Positions 1 to 7,075 of a stretch of DNA of 16,449 bases are shown here, piece by piece (within the stretch, counting starts at the first letter, position 1; the number at the start of each line of letters is the position of its first letter). Location: contig JAOZRH010000034.1 in assembly GCA_029931905.1 (NCBI GenBank), forward strand, positions 1 through 16,449, written 5' to 3'. The stretch comes from Fidelibacterota bacterium (GTDB lineage: Bacteria > Fidelibacterota > Fidelibacteria > Fidelibacterales > Fidelibacteraceae). The notes under the pieces were generated by a model, which worked only from the letters and a program-made list of their open reading frames with translations, did not search any database and was not told the origin of the DNA. The translations under genes and the position numbers were made by a program.

Positions 1-297
1 GTATCAAGTGTTGATGATGAAAATGAAATACCGAATAAAATTAAATTGTTCTCTAATTATCCAAATCCATTTAATCCAACAACCATAATTAAGTATGAAA
101 CAAATATAAATGAAAAGGTTGAATTAAATATATACAATTTGGCAGGACAGAAAATTATTTCATTAGTAAACAAATATCAATCAGCTGGGAATTATTCTGT
201 GGAATTTAATGGAAGTGATTTAGCAAGTGGAATTTATTTTTCTGTATTAAAAATTGGATCGGTTTGTCAATCTAAACGAATGGTTTTATTGAAATAA
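1..297 (+). CDS. C-terminal part of a secreted protein with a type IX secretion sorting domain (5' truncated)
   Basis: The frame is open from the first base, so the gene begins outside the window; the first in-window start-like codon (TTG at 46) is internal. About 98 residues are visible. After an acidic linker (DDENEIP) comes 'NYPNPFNPTT', then a beta-rich stretch with 'LAGQKI' and 'LASGIYF', ending in 'RMVLLK'. This is the classic type A C-terminal sorting domain (FlgD-Ig-like, about 80 residues) that directs proteins from the periplasm through the type IX secretion system to the cell surface, usually with removal of the domain. Such proteins are often surface hydrolases or adhesins, but the functional part lies upstream and cannot be named. 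The YPNPFNP form of the motif points to Ignavibacteriota and relatives more than to classical Bacteroidota. Confidence 0.9.
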   Translation, partial: VSSVDDENEIPNKIKLFSNYPNPFNPTTIIKYETNINEKVELNIYNLAGQKIISLVNKYQSAGNYSVEFNGSDLASGIYFSVLKIGSVCQSKRMVLLK

Positions 298-321
298 ATA
301 TTTAAATTATATGAGTTATTT

Positions 322-591
322 ATGAAAAAATTAATAATTATTTTTATTGTATTATTTACATTAATTGGTTGTGCTAAAGAAATAAAAAAATCAGAACATA
401 CAAGTAATGATATAGAAATAAATGATATAGAAAGTGCAAAATTAGATACAACTAATGCAAAGCAAAAAACAGATGAAATTAAATTAGATTCTAATGAAGA
501 AAATAAAGAAATATTTCGTGAACATAAATCTATTCACCAAATAGAATGGGAAGAACATCAAGATAGCACAAAAGCTAACTCTCAAAAGTAA
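322..591 (+). CDS. small hypothetical lipoprotein
   Basis: An 89-residue protein with a basic N-terminus (MKK), a hydrophobic stretch of about 12 residues, and a lipobox LIGC with the lipidated cysteine at residue 17. The mature part is short, highly charged, rich in Asp/Glu/Lys/Asn and has no aromatic-rich core, so it is probably extended or disordered. I recognise no family. It starts 24 bases after the secreted protein on the same strand with only a weak ribosome binding site, and it converges on the zinc-knuckle gene with only 17 bases between their ends. The lipobox makes membrane attachment likely; a role cannot be assigned. Confidence 0.65.
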   Translation: MKKLIIIFIVLFTLIGCAKEIKKSEHTSNDIEINDIESAKLDTTNAKQKTDEIKLDSNEENKEIFREHKSIHQIEWEEHQDSTKANSQK

Positions 592-608
592 TAATATATT
601 AAATTAAT

Positions 609-1010
609 TTAAAAATCTGTTCCTGCACCAAAGAAATTTACATAATGTTTGGCATCTTTTCCAAAAGAGTCAACATGGTTTTTATAAATTACATAAGTGC
701 ATTTTTCTCCAGCAATTTCAGATATTAGTACATCATGATCAACATTGTCTTTGTCTCTCATAAGAAATTTTGCAAGATTTTTATTTAAAGATTTAGCTTC
801 TAAATTTTCATGACAAATTGGGCAAAATAGTTCAAGTCGTTCACCTTCTTTGATTTCAAAATCCTTGTGTTTAGTCACATGATAATCACCAATTTTTGGA
901 CTTAAAAAAATCAACCCTTTTTCTCCGGATGGAGTTTTTGCTGCTAAAACGACACTTTTTTTAACTTTAAGCTGTCCTTTACATTTTGGACAGATATAAT
1001 TATTTTCCAT
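609..1010 (-). CDS. hypothetical zinc-knuckle protein (two CxxC pairs)
   Basis: A 133-residue protein with CPKC at residues 7-10 and CPIC at 63-66, the arrangement expected for a four-cysteine zinc ribbon whose two knuckles are separated by a beta-rich insert of about 50 residues. The C-terminal half is mixed and soluble, ending in an aromatic/Gly-rich FFGAGTDF tail. There is no signal peptide or membrane segment, so it should be cytoplasmic. A GAGG-type ribosome binding site sits about six bases before the ATG. I recognise it only as a conserved-hypothetical type; zinc binding is inferred from the cysteine spacing. It is downstream of and co-oriented with crcB, separated by about 128 bases of AT-rich sequence, so it may have its own promoter. 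Confidence 0.7.
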   Translation of the reverse strand: MENNYICPKCKGQLKVKKSVVLAAKTPSGEKGLIFLSPKIGDYHVTKHKDFEIKEGERLELFCPICHENLEAKSLNKNLAKFLMRDKDNVDHDVLISEIAGEKCTYVIYKNHVDSFGKDAKHYVNFFGAGTDF

Positions 1011-1138
1011 TTTTTACCTCAAATTTATTGTTTTACCCTTGTTATATGATAATGATTATTTTGTCAAAATTCAAACGGATTTTTTAATTTTTAGAAATTA
1101 TTTAATTTATAAAAATAATATAAGTAAATAATCACAAT

Positions 1139-1531
1139 TTATCCTTTTAATGCGATTAAATTATATCCAATTCCAGCCATTACAATTCCTAAAGTAAAAT
1201 GACTAACTATATAAATTAAAGCAGTAACTATTTCTTTGTCGCGGAAAAGATGAAAAGATTCATATCCAAAAGATGAAAAAGTTGTAAATCCACCCAAAAT
1301 ACCAACCATAATTAATAATCGAGCTGTAGATGTGAAAAATCCAAAATTATCGGACAACCCTCCAACAATTCCAATAATTAAACATCCCAACATATTGACA
1401 ATAAAAGTACCCCACGGAAATACGCCAGTATGTGAAATTTGCTGAATCCAACCACTGATTAAATAACGAGAAATTGAGCCGATAAATCCACCAATGCCGA
1501 CTGCTAAAATATTTTTTAAATTAAATAACAT
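1139..1531 (-). CDS. crcB: fluoride-specific ion channel FluC/CrcB
   Basis: A 130-residue, four-helix membrane protein of the Fluc family, which exports toxic fluoride across the inner membrane as an antiparallel dual-topology homodimer. Family landmarks are all present: GGFIGSISRY near the N-terminus (Arg22), GTFIVNMLGC with the pore Asn46, and GGFTTFSSF at 81-88 containing the conserved Phe-box and the TTFSS turn that binds the central sodium. Length matches single-gene bacterial Fluc proteins. No second copy lies beside it, consistent with the homodimeric type. The upstream region carries an AAAGG-like ribosome binding site but nothing I can fold into the fluoride riboswitch consensus. It is divergent from the small membrane protein at 1696, sharing an intergenic region that holds a 38-bp palindrome. 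Confidence 0.95.
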   Translation of the reverse strand: MLFNLKNILAVGIGGFIGSISRYLISGWIQQISHTGVFPWGTFIVNMLGCLIIGIVGGLSDNFGFFTSTARLLIMVGILGGFTTFSSFGYESFHLFRDKEIVTALIYIVSHFTLGIVMAGIGYNLIALKG

Positions 1532-1605
1532 GCTTTATACCTTTTTATATTTTTTGAACCATTCCAACATAATCTCTAATCTTTTTCCCCTCATTTAATT
1601 TTGCC

Positions 1606-1643
1606 AAAATATATGAAATATTTATAAATAATTCATATATTTT
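1606..1643. repeat. 38-bp near-perfect palindrome in a divergent promoter region
   Basis: Bases 1606-1617 (AAAATATATGAA) are the exact reverse complement of 1632-1643, and the intervening 1619-1630 (TATTTATAAATA) is itself a perfect palindrome on the same centre. Only the A/A pair at 1618/1631 breaks symmetry, so 18 of 19 pairs match. A run of six T follows on the + strand (1641-1646). It lies between the divergent crcB and the 66-residue membrane protein. It could be a binding site for a dimeric regulator, or an AT-only hairpin terminator on the + strand, though no + strand gene reads into it. Confidence 0.55.
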
Positions 1644-1695
1644 TTTATATTATTGTGTTAACTTACTTAACATAGAAAATTATTGGAGGTTATAT

Positions 1696-1896
1696 ATGAA
1701 AACAAAATTATTCTGGATTTTTGGAATACTTCAAAGTTTGTCATTGTGGGCAATAATATTCCTAATATTTAAATCATTAAATTTGATTAATGGAGCAAAG
1801 GTTATTGGTTTAGATACTCAAATAATACTGAGTGTTTTTTTCCCTTTATTTTTACTACTTGTTGAATATCTTATTTATGATAGAGAGAATAAATAA
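1696..1896 (+). CDS. small two-helix membrane protein, unknown function
   Basis: A 66-residue protein with two predicted transmembrane helices, about residues 8-27 and 42-61, joined by a short polar loop, with a charged C-terminal end (YDRENK). No family is recognised. Coding status is supported by one of the clearest Shine-Dalgarno sequences in the window (TGGAGGT, 1683-1689) at proper spacing and by the well-formed hydrophobic segments. It is divergent from crcB and is followed by the oppositely oriented tRNA-Glu, so it appears to be a single-gene unit. A small inner-membrane protein is as far as the evidence goes. Confidence 0.6.
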   Translation: MKTKLFWIFGILQSLSLWAIIFLIFKSLNLINGAKVIGLDTQIILSVFFPLFLLLVEYLIYDRENK

Positions 1897-1897
1897 G

Positions 1898-1934
1898 ATT
1901 GTAAATTGAATTATGTTTTTTTATTCTTTACAAT
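1898..1934. terminator. possible weak hairpin between the small membrane protein and tRNA-Glu
   Basis: ATTGTAAA (1898-1905) is repeated inverted as TTTACAAT (1927-1934) with a 21-base, T-rich loop. It lies just after the stop of the + strand gene and downstream of the minus-strand tRNA, so it could end either transcript. The stem is AT-only apart from one G-C pair and the loop is long, so this is a weak candidate. Confidence 0.25.
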
Positions 1935-1993
1935 TTCCTATTTTCTCTTCATTTGCTATAAAGAATACTAGATACTACATATTTAAATGGTAG

Positions 1994-2065
1994 TATCGCA
2001 TAGGGGAATTGAACCCCTGTTGCAGGAATGAAAATCCTGAGTCCTAACCACTAGACGAATGCGAC
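1994..2065 (-). tRNA. tRNA-Glu (anticodon UUC)
   Basis: The minus strand folds into a full cloverleaf of 72 nt. The acceptor stem GTCGCAT pairs with ATGCGAT (one G-U at the first pair). The D-arm is GTCT/GGAC, and the anticodon stem CAGGA/TCCTG holds the loop TTTTCAT, placing anticodon TTC at positions 34-36. The T-arm is AGGGG/CCCCT with the loop TTCAATT. The discriminator base is A. The D-arm and T-arm closely resemble known bacterial tRNA-Glu. The 3' CCA is not encoded (the genomic continuation is CTA), so it must be added by the CCA-adding enzyme. It is a lone tRNA gene, with no neighbouring tRNA or rRNA. Confidence 0.96.
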
Positions 2066-2205
2066 ATCAAAAAGCTCAATAAGCTAATAAATAATATAGT
2101 ATATTGCAACCATTTTTTTTAAATAATTTTTTTTATTAATATTTATTTTTAAATAAATACATTAAATTAGTTGTTAGTAGTTGAAAAGGTATTGTTGGTG
2201 GATTT

Positions 2206-4113
2206 ATGAATAACACAATAAATAAAAAAGATAGAAGTTGGACAGAAATAAATTTTTCAAATTTTGAATTTAATATTTTACAATTGAAAAAATATGTTTC
2301 ACAAGATGTACAATATATGCAAATAGTAAAAGCAGATGCTTATGGGCATGGTGCTGTGGAAATTTCAAAAAAAGCAATTAAATGTGGTGCATCATTTCTT
2401 GGTGTTGCAAATGTAGAAGAAGGAAAATTGTTGAGATATAATAATATCGAAATCCCAATATTAATATTATCGCCATCATTTGAAGATGAAATTGAAACAA
2501 TAATAAATAACAAATTAACACCGACAATTTCTACAATTAAATTTGCCGAAGAATTGAATGAATTCTCAAAGAAGAGAAAAGTAATAACCAAAATTCACAT
2601 TAATTTTGATACAGGAATGGGACGAAGTGGATTTTATTATAAAGAAGCGATAAAAAAATATAATCAAATAAAAGAGTTTAAACATTTAAAAATTGAAGGA
2701 ATATTTTCGCATTTTTCATCAAGTGAAAATAATTCCGAATTTACAAATATTCAGTCGAATAGATTTGAAAATATTTTAAAAAACATCGAAAAACTTCCTA
2801 AATTTATTCACATTTCAAATAGTAGTGGTGTAGTTAATTTTCACAATAAATATTCAAATTTGGTACGAATTGGTTTATTATCTTATGGTGTTTATTCTGA
2901 TAAGATGTTAGAGAAAAAAATTCAATTAAAACCTGTAATGACATTCAAATCAAAGATAAGTCAAATTAAAACTGCGGAAATTGGAGATTCGATTGGTTAT
3001 AACAGAGCTTTTATTACAAATAAAAAAATAAAATATGCCATTTTACCGATTGGATATGCGGACGGATACGATTTTTTATTATCCAATAGAGGGAAGGTTT
3101 TAATTAATGAGAAAATTTGTGATGTTATCGGAAAGGTGAGTATGGATATGATTGCTGTTGATATTACGCATTTAAAAGATACAAAAATTGCCGAAAATGT
3201 TACTTTATTTGGTGGTGAAAATAATGAAATGAGAGTTGAAAATATCTCATCACTTTTCAATGGTTCAAGCTATGAATTATTATGCCAAATTGGTAGAAGA
3301 GCGAAAAGATTTTATTATGAAAAAGAGAAAAATGTTTCTGTATCACCTTTGTTAAGAAGGGAATTTGTATCAAGCGATTATCCTGGAGATAAAATTAACG
3401 AAATTATTAAAAAATCGATCGAACAGAGATTCCCGCAAAAAGAAATTTCTAAAATGATATATTCTAATATTTTAAAAAATTATTTAAATGAGATTGACCA
3501 AAATATATATTACAGAAAAAACTTTATTCATAAGATTAAATTTGAAAAATCATTGTTGCCAGAATTTAAAGATTATTATAAAGTTCACACTTATTTAACA
3601 TTTGAAAAGATTTTGGAGAATGATTGTTTTTTCATTGCTTGTGCAAAAAATGAGGAATCGTTGCAAAAATATTTTAATAGAAATGATGTAGAATATCGCT
3701 GGTTACTTGATAGCAATTTTAATTTAAAAGAAAGAGTATTTTCAGTTGAAAATGTAAAAATAAATAACATTTCATTAAAACATGATCAATTAGTAAAAGA
3801 TGATTGTCTTGAATTTAAATGTTCACATTCGAAACTGGGAAAATTGATTGGACAGGAAGTTAAATTTTCGATTGAAACGGTTACATATTATCCAAAATCA
3901 TATCATCAATTGTCTGTTTATATTACGGGTTTTACACAGGGTGCGTCTATACAATTTGAATATGAAAAATTATTAGACAAGGTAACAAGCGTTCCAATGT
4001 TTTACGAAAAAAATAAAAATGTAGAAATAATTAACAACAAGAATTCAATAAATGTTTTAATACAAAAAGATCAGTGGATACTTCCAAATAGTGCCGTAAT
4101 TTTTGTTTATTGA
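2206..4113 (+). CDS. alr: alanine racemase with a long C-terminal extension
   Basis: Residues about 10-370 form a complete PLP-dependent alanine racemase, which makes D-alanine for peptidoglycan. The PLP lysine is Lys42 in VKADAYGHG. The second catalytic base is Tyr265 in SIGYNRAF, followed by LPIGYADGY, and the active-site SMDM motif is at 312-315. The family normally ends near the 'IGRRAKRFYY' segment (about 361-370). Here the frame continues for about 265 more residues to 635 without interruption. The extension starts with a helical, charged part and then becomes beta-rich, ending in a DQWILPNSAVIFVY motif. From memory this ending resembles C-terminal domains of assorted bacterial regulatory or sensory proteins, but I cannot name the family. 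A GGTGG-like site precedes the ATG. queF follows 21 bases downstream, suggesting one transcript. Confidence 0.93.
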   Translation: MNNTINKKDRSWTEINFSNFEFNILQLKKYVSQDVQYMQIVKADAYGHGAVEISKKAIKCGASFLGVANVEEGKLLRYNNIEIPILILSPSFEDEIETIINNKLTPTISTIKFAEELNEFSKKRKVITKIHINFDTGMGRSGFYYKEAIKKYNQIKEFKHLKIEGIFSHFSSSENNSEFTNIQSNRFENILKNIEKLPKFIHISNSSGVVNFHNKYSNLVRIGLLSYGVYSDKMLEKKIQLKPVMTFKSKISQIKTAEIGDSIGYNRAFITNKKIKYAILPIGYADGYDFLLSNRGKVLINEKICDVIGKVSMDMIAVDITHLKDTKIAENVTLFGGENNEMRVENISSLFNGSSYELLCQIGRRAKRFYYEKEKNVSVSPLLRREFVSSDYPGDKINEIIKKSIEQRFPQKEISKMIYSNILKNYLNEIDQNIYYRKNFIHKIKFEKSLLPEFKDYYKVHTYLTFEKILENDCFFIACAKNEESLQKYFNRNDVEYRWLLDSNFNLKERVFSVENVKINNISLKHDQLVKDDCLEFKCSHSKLGKLIGQEVKFSIETVTYYPKSYHQLSVYITGFTQGASIQFEYEKLLDKVTSVPMFYEKNKNVEIINNKNSINVLIQKDQWILPNSAVIFVY

Positions 4114-4134
4114 AATAATAAAAAAGGAGTAATA

Positions 4135-4518
4135 ATGCCAAAAGCTGAAGGATTAAAATTAACAATAAAGGATAAAAATAGTATTCAACCAGAATTTCTT
4201 GAAACAATAAAATATTCAGGTAAAAAACAATTAATTTCAATTGATTATCCTGAATTTAGTGCGGTTTGTCCGTTTAGTGGATTGCCAGATATTGCAACAT
4301 TAATTCTTGAATATGTTCCAGAAAAAAAAATAATAGAATTAAAATCTTTGAAATATTATTTAACATCTTTTCGTGAGGTGGGAATTTATCAAGAAGATGC
4401 AACTGACAGAATTTATACCGATTTGAAAAAAGTATTACAACCGTTTTCTATAAAAGTTACAACAATTTATAATGTGCGAGGGGGAATGGAAACAACTTGT
4501 GTTATGGGAAAAATATAA
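4135..4518 (+). CDS. queF: NADPH-dependent 7-cyano-7-deazaguanine reductase QueF (preQ1 synthase), short type
   Basis: A 127-residue T-fold (tunnelling-fold) enzyme that reduces preQ0 to preQ1 in the queuosine tRNA-modification pathway. The catalytic cysteine is Cys45 in YPEFSAVCPFSGLPD, and the conserved general acid is Asp52, exactly seven residues later as in known QueF. The QueF family motif ELKSLKYY spans 68-75, the substrate-binding Glu is Glu87 in VGIYQEDA, and VRGG lies at 114-117. Length fits the single-domain (type I) class. A strong AAGGAG site precedes the ATG. The gene follows alr closely, which may only reflect operon packing, since the two pathways are unrelated. A divergent relative lies at 13789. 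Confidence 0.93.
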   Translation: MPKAEGLKLTIKDKNSIQPEFLETIKYSGKKQLISIDYPEFSAVCPFSGLPDIATLILEYVPEKKIIELKSLKYYLTSFREVGIYQEDATDRIYTDLKKVLQPFSIKVTTIYNVRGGMETTCVMGKI

Positions 4519-4527
4519 ATGTTTTCT

Positions 4528-4584
4528 TGCCAAGTCGCCAAGTCGCAAATAATGTTTAAGGTATTTATCGCCAAACCGCAAAGT
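4528..4584. repeat. short imperfect GC-richer repeats in the queF-apbE gap
   Basis: The start of this 165-base gap contains GCCAAGTCGCCAAGTCGCAA (two near-identical 8-mers, AAGTCGCC and AAGTCGCA, in tandem) and, about 20 bases on, a related CGCCAAACCGCAAAG. The units share the pattern 'CGCcAAnnCGCaAA' and are GC-richer than the surrounding sequence. From memory, similar 'gccaagtcgccaa'-type strings occur between genes in Bacteroidota/Ignavibacteria-like genomes. The remainder of the gap to 4683 shows nothing I can name. Confidence 0.45.
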
Positions 4585-4683
4585 GAAGATAAGATAAAAG
4601 AAAGAAGTTTTCATTAACACACAAAACGCAATGTAACTTTATGTAATAAGATTAAAAGTATAATTTTAAAACGGTAATTAAAT

Positions 4684-5694
4684 ATGAAAAAAAAATATAT
4701 TATTAAAATTTGGTTAGCATTTTTTTTAGTTATGATATTCAACAGTTGTTCTAAAGAAGAGAAATTGCATAAATTTAGTGGGCAAACAATGGGAACTGTT
4801 TACAGTGTGATAATTTATGAACCGGATTTACAACAAGATGAAGTAATATTGTTAAAAAAAAAGGTTGAAGAAACATTAAAAGATGTTAACAAAAAGATGA
4901 ATCCTTTTGATCCTAATAGTGAAATTTCTAAATTTAATAATCATAAATCAATTGCACCATTTGCAATATCAAACAATTTTTATGAGATATTAATGATTTC
5001 AAAAAACATTTATCAAAAATCAGGTGGGGTATTTGACCCAACAATTGCTCCATTAATAAATATTTATGGATTTGGAACAGAAAAAAAAGAAGATATAAAA
5101 ATTTCACAACAAAAAATTGATTCTCTTAAAAAACAAATTGGTTTTGATAAGATAAATATTCACAACAAAAAATTGATTAAACAAATTCCAAATTTACAAT
5201 TAAATTTGTCAGCAATAGCAAAAGGATGGGGAGTTGACCAAGTTGCAAAAACATTATTGGAAAATAATTATCAAAATTTTATTGTTGAGATAGGTGGAGA
5301 AGTGTTTGCGAATGGAAAGAAAAAAAACAAAGAGTGGAAATTGGGAATTGATGCACCAGAAACTGGAAACTTGCCAGGTGAAAAAATACAATCAATTATA
5401 CAAATTAAAAATAAAGGTGTCGCAACTTCCGGTGATTATAGAAATTATTATGAAAAAGACGGGAAACGGATTTCGCATTTAATTGATCCAAGAAATGGAA
5501 TACCAATTTCACACAATCTTGTTAGTGTAACAATAGTGGCAGAAAATTGTACTTATGCAGATGCAATTGCTACAGCATCAATTATTCTTGGAGATGAAGG
5601 CGTTGAATTTGTTGAAAATATCAAAAATGTCGAGGGATATTTTATTTTTAGAAATGGTGATGGATTTGAAGTTAAATCCACCGCGGGATTTTGA
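4684..5694 (+). CDS. apbE: FAD:protein FMN transferase, ApbE family lipoprotein
   Basis: A 336-residue exported lipoprotein. It has a basic N-terminus, a hydrophobic segment, and a lipobox FNSC with Cys22. ApbE enzymes attach FMN from FAD to threonine residues of target proteins such as Na+-translocating NADH dehydrogenase or RNF subunits, on the outer face of the membrane. The family landmarks run in order: GQTMGTVYS (33-41), AIAKGWGVDQV (177-187), the FAD-binding IGGE (203-206), SGDYRNYY (249-256), HLIDPRNG (265-272), and the Mg-binding DAIATA with Asp293 and Thr297. Length is typical. The ribosome binding site is weak. It is convergent with the serine hydrolase, with 13 bases between their stops, and no target flavoprotein is encoded in the window. 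Confidence 0.93.
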   Translation: MKKKYIIKIWLAFFLVMIFNSCSKEEKLHKFSGQTMGTVYSVIIYEPDLQQDEVILLKKKVEETLKDVNKKMNPFDPNSEISKFNNHKSIAPFAISNNFYEILMISKNIYQKSGGVFDPTIAPLINIYGFGTEKKEDIKISQQKIDSLKKQIGFDKINIHNKKLIKQIPNLQLNLSAIAKGWGVDQVAKTLLENNYQNFIVEIGGEVFANGKKKNKEWKLGIDAPETGNLPGEKIQSIIQIKNKGVATSGDYRNYYEKDGKRISHLIDPRNGIPISHNLVSVTIVAENCTYADAIATASIILGDEGVEFVENIKNVEGYFIFRNGDGFEVKSTAGF

Positions 5695-5707
5695 AATATT
5701 ATTTTCA

Positions 5708-6934
5708 CTAACCAATTGTTTTATAAAATAACCATTGAATAATGCTGACTTTCCATCTTTTTTTAGATTTACAGTCCCAATTTCGTTTAGTAATATTTAA
5801 TGTTTCATAGGCTTTAGAATGAATTAATTGTCGCCATTCAAAATATTTTGGATATTTATATGAGCGATCTGGATGTACTGCATTGGTTAACAAAATTACA
5901 AATAAATTGTTGGTTGGATCTATCCATATAGAAGTGCCTGTAAATCCTGTGTGTCCATAACTTTCAGGGCTTACATATAAACCACCAGAGCTTTCTCCTT
6001 CAGGGCTATCCCATCCGAGACAACGAGAATTGTCTTCAATTATGTTTGCTTTTTTGGTGAATAATTTAATCGTTTCTTCGTTGAATATTTTTATGTCATT
6101 TAATGTGCCGTTGTTCAACATCATTTGTGAAAAAACCGCAAGGTCATTTGCTGAAGAAAATAATCCCGCATGTCCTGCAATTCCATTCAGGCAATTTGCA
6201 TTTCCATCGTGAACACGACCTTTAATAAATTTTCCCTCATCTTTTGAATATTCGGTTGGTACAATTCTCTCAAGTTTATTTTTAGGAGGATTGTAAAAAG
6301 TTGAATTCATTTTTAAAGGTTGGAAAATATTTTTTTCTACAAATTCAGCAAGAGTTAAGTTGGATATTTTTTCAATAATTTTCCCTAAAATAATAATTCC
6401 AATATCAGAATATACATAATTTTCTCCAGGAATAGTATCTAACGGTGTCGAAAAAATACTATCAAGTGGTGATTCCATTGTATAAAATGGGCGAAATGGA
6501 GGAAGTCCTGATGTGTGTGTAAGTAAATGTTTAATCGTTACTTCGTCCCTTTTTCCAGTTTGTTTTTTACTATTTATTGCAAATTGTGGAATGTATTTCA
6601 CAACTTTATCATCTAAATTTAACAAACCAGATTCGTATAATTTCATTGTAGCTGAAGTTGTGGAAATAACTTTTGTAACCGAAGCCAAGTCGAAAATATC
6701 GTTCATTTTTGTTATTTTTTCTTTTGAATATGTGTGAAATCCAACGGTTTCATTAATAAGAATTTTGTCTTTATTTCCGGCTATTAGAACTCCACCAGGA
6801 AAGGCGGAATCGGAAACAGCCATTTCTAATGTTGATTTAATATCTTGAGAATTATCTTGAAAATAAATAAGTTTTGGAAATGTAATTATCCAAAGTACTA
6901 TTGCGATTATAAAAATAAATATAGCTTTTTGCAT
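5708..6934 (-). CDS. membrane-anchored serine hydrolase of the beta-lactamase / class C penicillin-binding family
   Basis: A 408-residue protein with an N-terminal hydrophobic anchor or signal (about residues 3-24) and a full beta-lactamase-fold hydrolase domain. The nucleophile motif is SVTK (Ser85, Lys88). The second motif is YSD (Tyr175) within ENYVYSDIG, and the third is HTG (328-330) in YGHTGFTGTS, replacing the KTG of true beta-lactamases. Other family hallmarks are HLLTHTSGLPP and GIAGHAGLFSSANDLAVF. Such proteins act as esterases, D-amino peptidases or DD-carboxypeptidases in the periplasm; which one applies cannot be told. The last about 25 residues are basic and Trp-rich and lie beyond the usual domain. 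A homopolymer run (5757-5763) sits inside that tail, so a different true C-terminus cannot be excluded. Confidence 0.88.
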   Translation of the reverse strand: MQKAIFIFIIAIVLWIITFPKLIYFQDNSQDIKSTLEMAVSDSAFPGGVLIAGNKDKILINETVGFHTYSKEKITKMNDIFDLASVTKVISTTSATMKLYESGLLNLDDKVVKYIPQFAINSKKQTGKRDEVTIKHLLTHTSGLPPFRPFYTMESPLDSIFSTPLDTIPGENYVYSDIGIIILGKIIEKISNLTLAEFVEKNIFQPLKMNSTFYNPPKNKLERIVPTEYSKDEGKFIKGRVHDGNANCLNGIAGHAGLFSSANDLAVFSQMMLNNGTLNDIKIFNEETIKLFTKKANIIEDNSRCLGWDSPEGESSGGLYVSPESYGHTGFTGTSIWIDPTNNLFVILLTNAVHPDRSYKYPKYFEWRQLIHSKAYETLNITKRNWDCKSKKRWKVSIIQWLFYKTIG

Positions 6935-6953
6935 TTTTCTCCTTTTTTGTAAA

Positions 6954-6973
6954 TTTAACTCACCAAAGTTAAA
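6954..6973. promoter_or_regulatory. 7-bp inverted repeat upstream of the serine hydrolase
   Basis: TTTAACT (6954-6960) and AGTTAAA (6967-6973) are perfect reverse complements around a 6-base loop. The element lies 20 bases before the minus-strand hydrolase start, in the divergent region shared with the exchanger gene at 7076. On the + strand a T-run follows (from 6977), but no + strand gene reads into it. It could be an operator or a 5' leader hairpin. Confidence 0.3.
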
Positions 6974-7075
6974 GATATTTTTTTAATTTTTTAATAAAAT
7001 AATTTTTATTAGAAAATCTATTACTATAATAAAATATTTTTGTATCTTACATCATAATAAAGTGGTGAAATAATA

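Noticed and set aside
1041..1060. Zur- or Fur-like operator before the zinc-knuckle gene (GTTATATGATAATG and GATAATGAT)
   Set aside because: Only one half-site matches well and the other half has several mismatches; such AT-only matches are expected by chance here.
1532..1605. Possible fluoride riboswitch upstream of crcB
   Set aside because: I looked on the minus strand for the conserved pseudoknot elements (GG-rich 5' stem and the ACCGCC-type segment) and did not find them; the region has only a plain AAAGG ribosome binding site.
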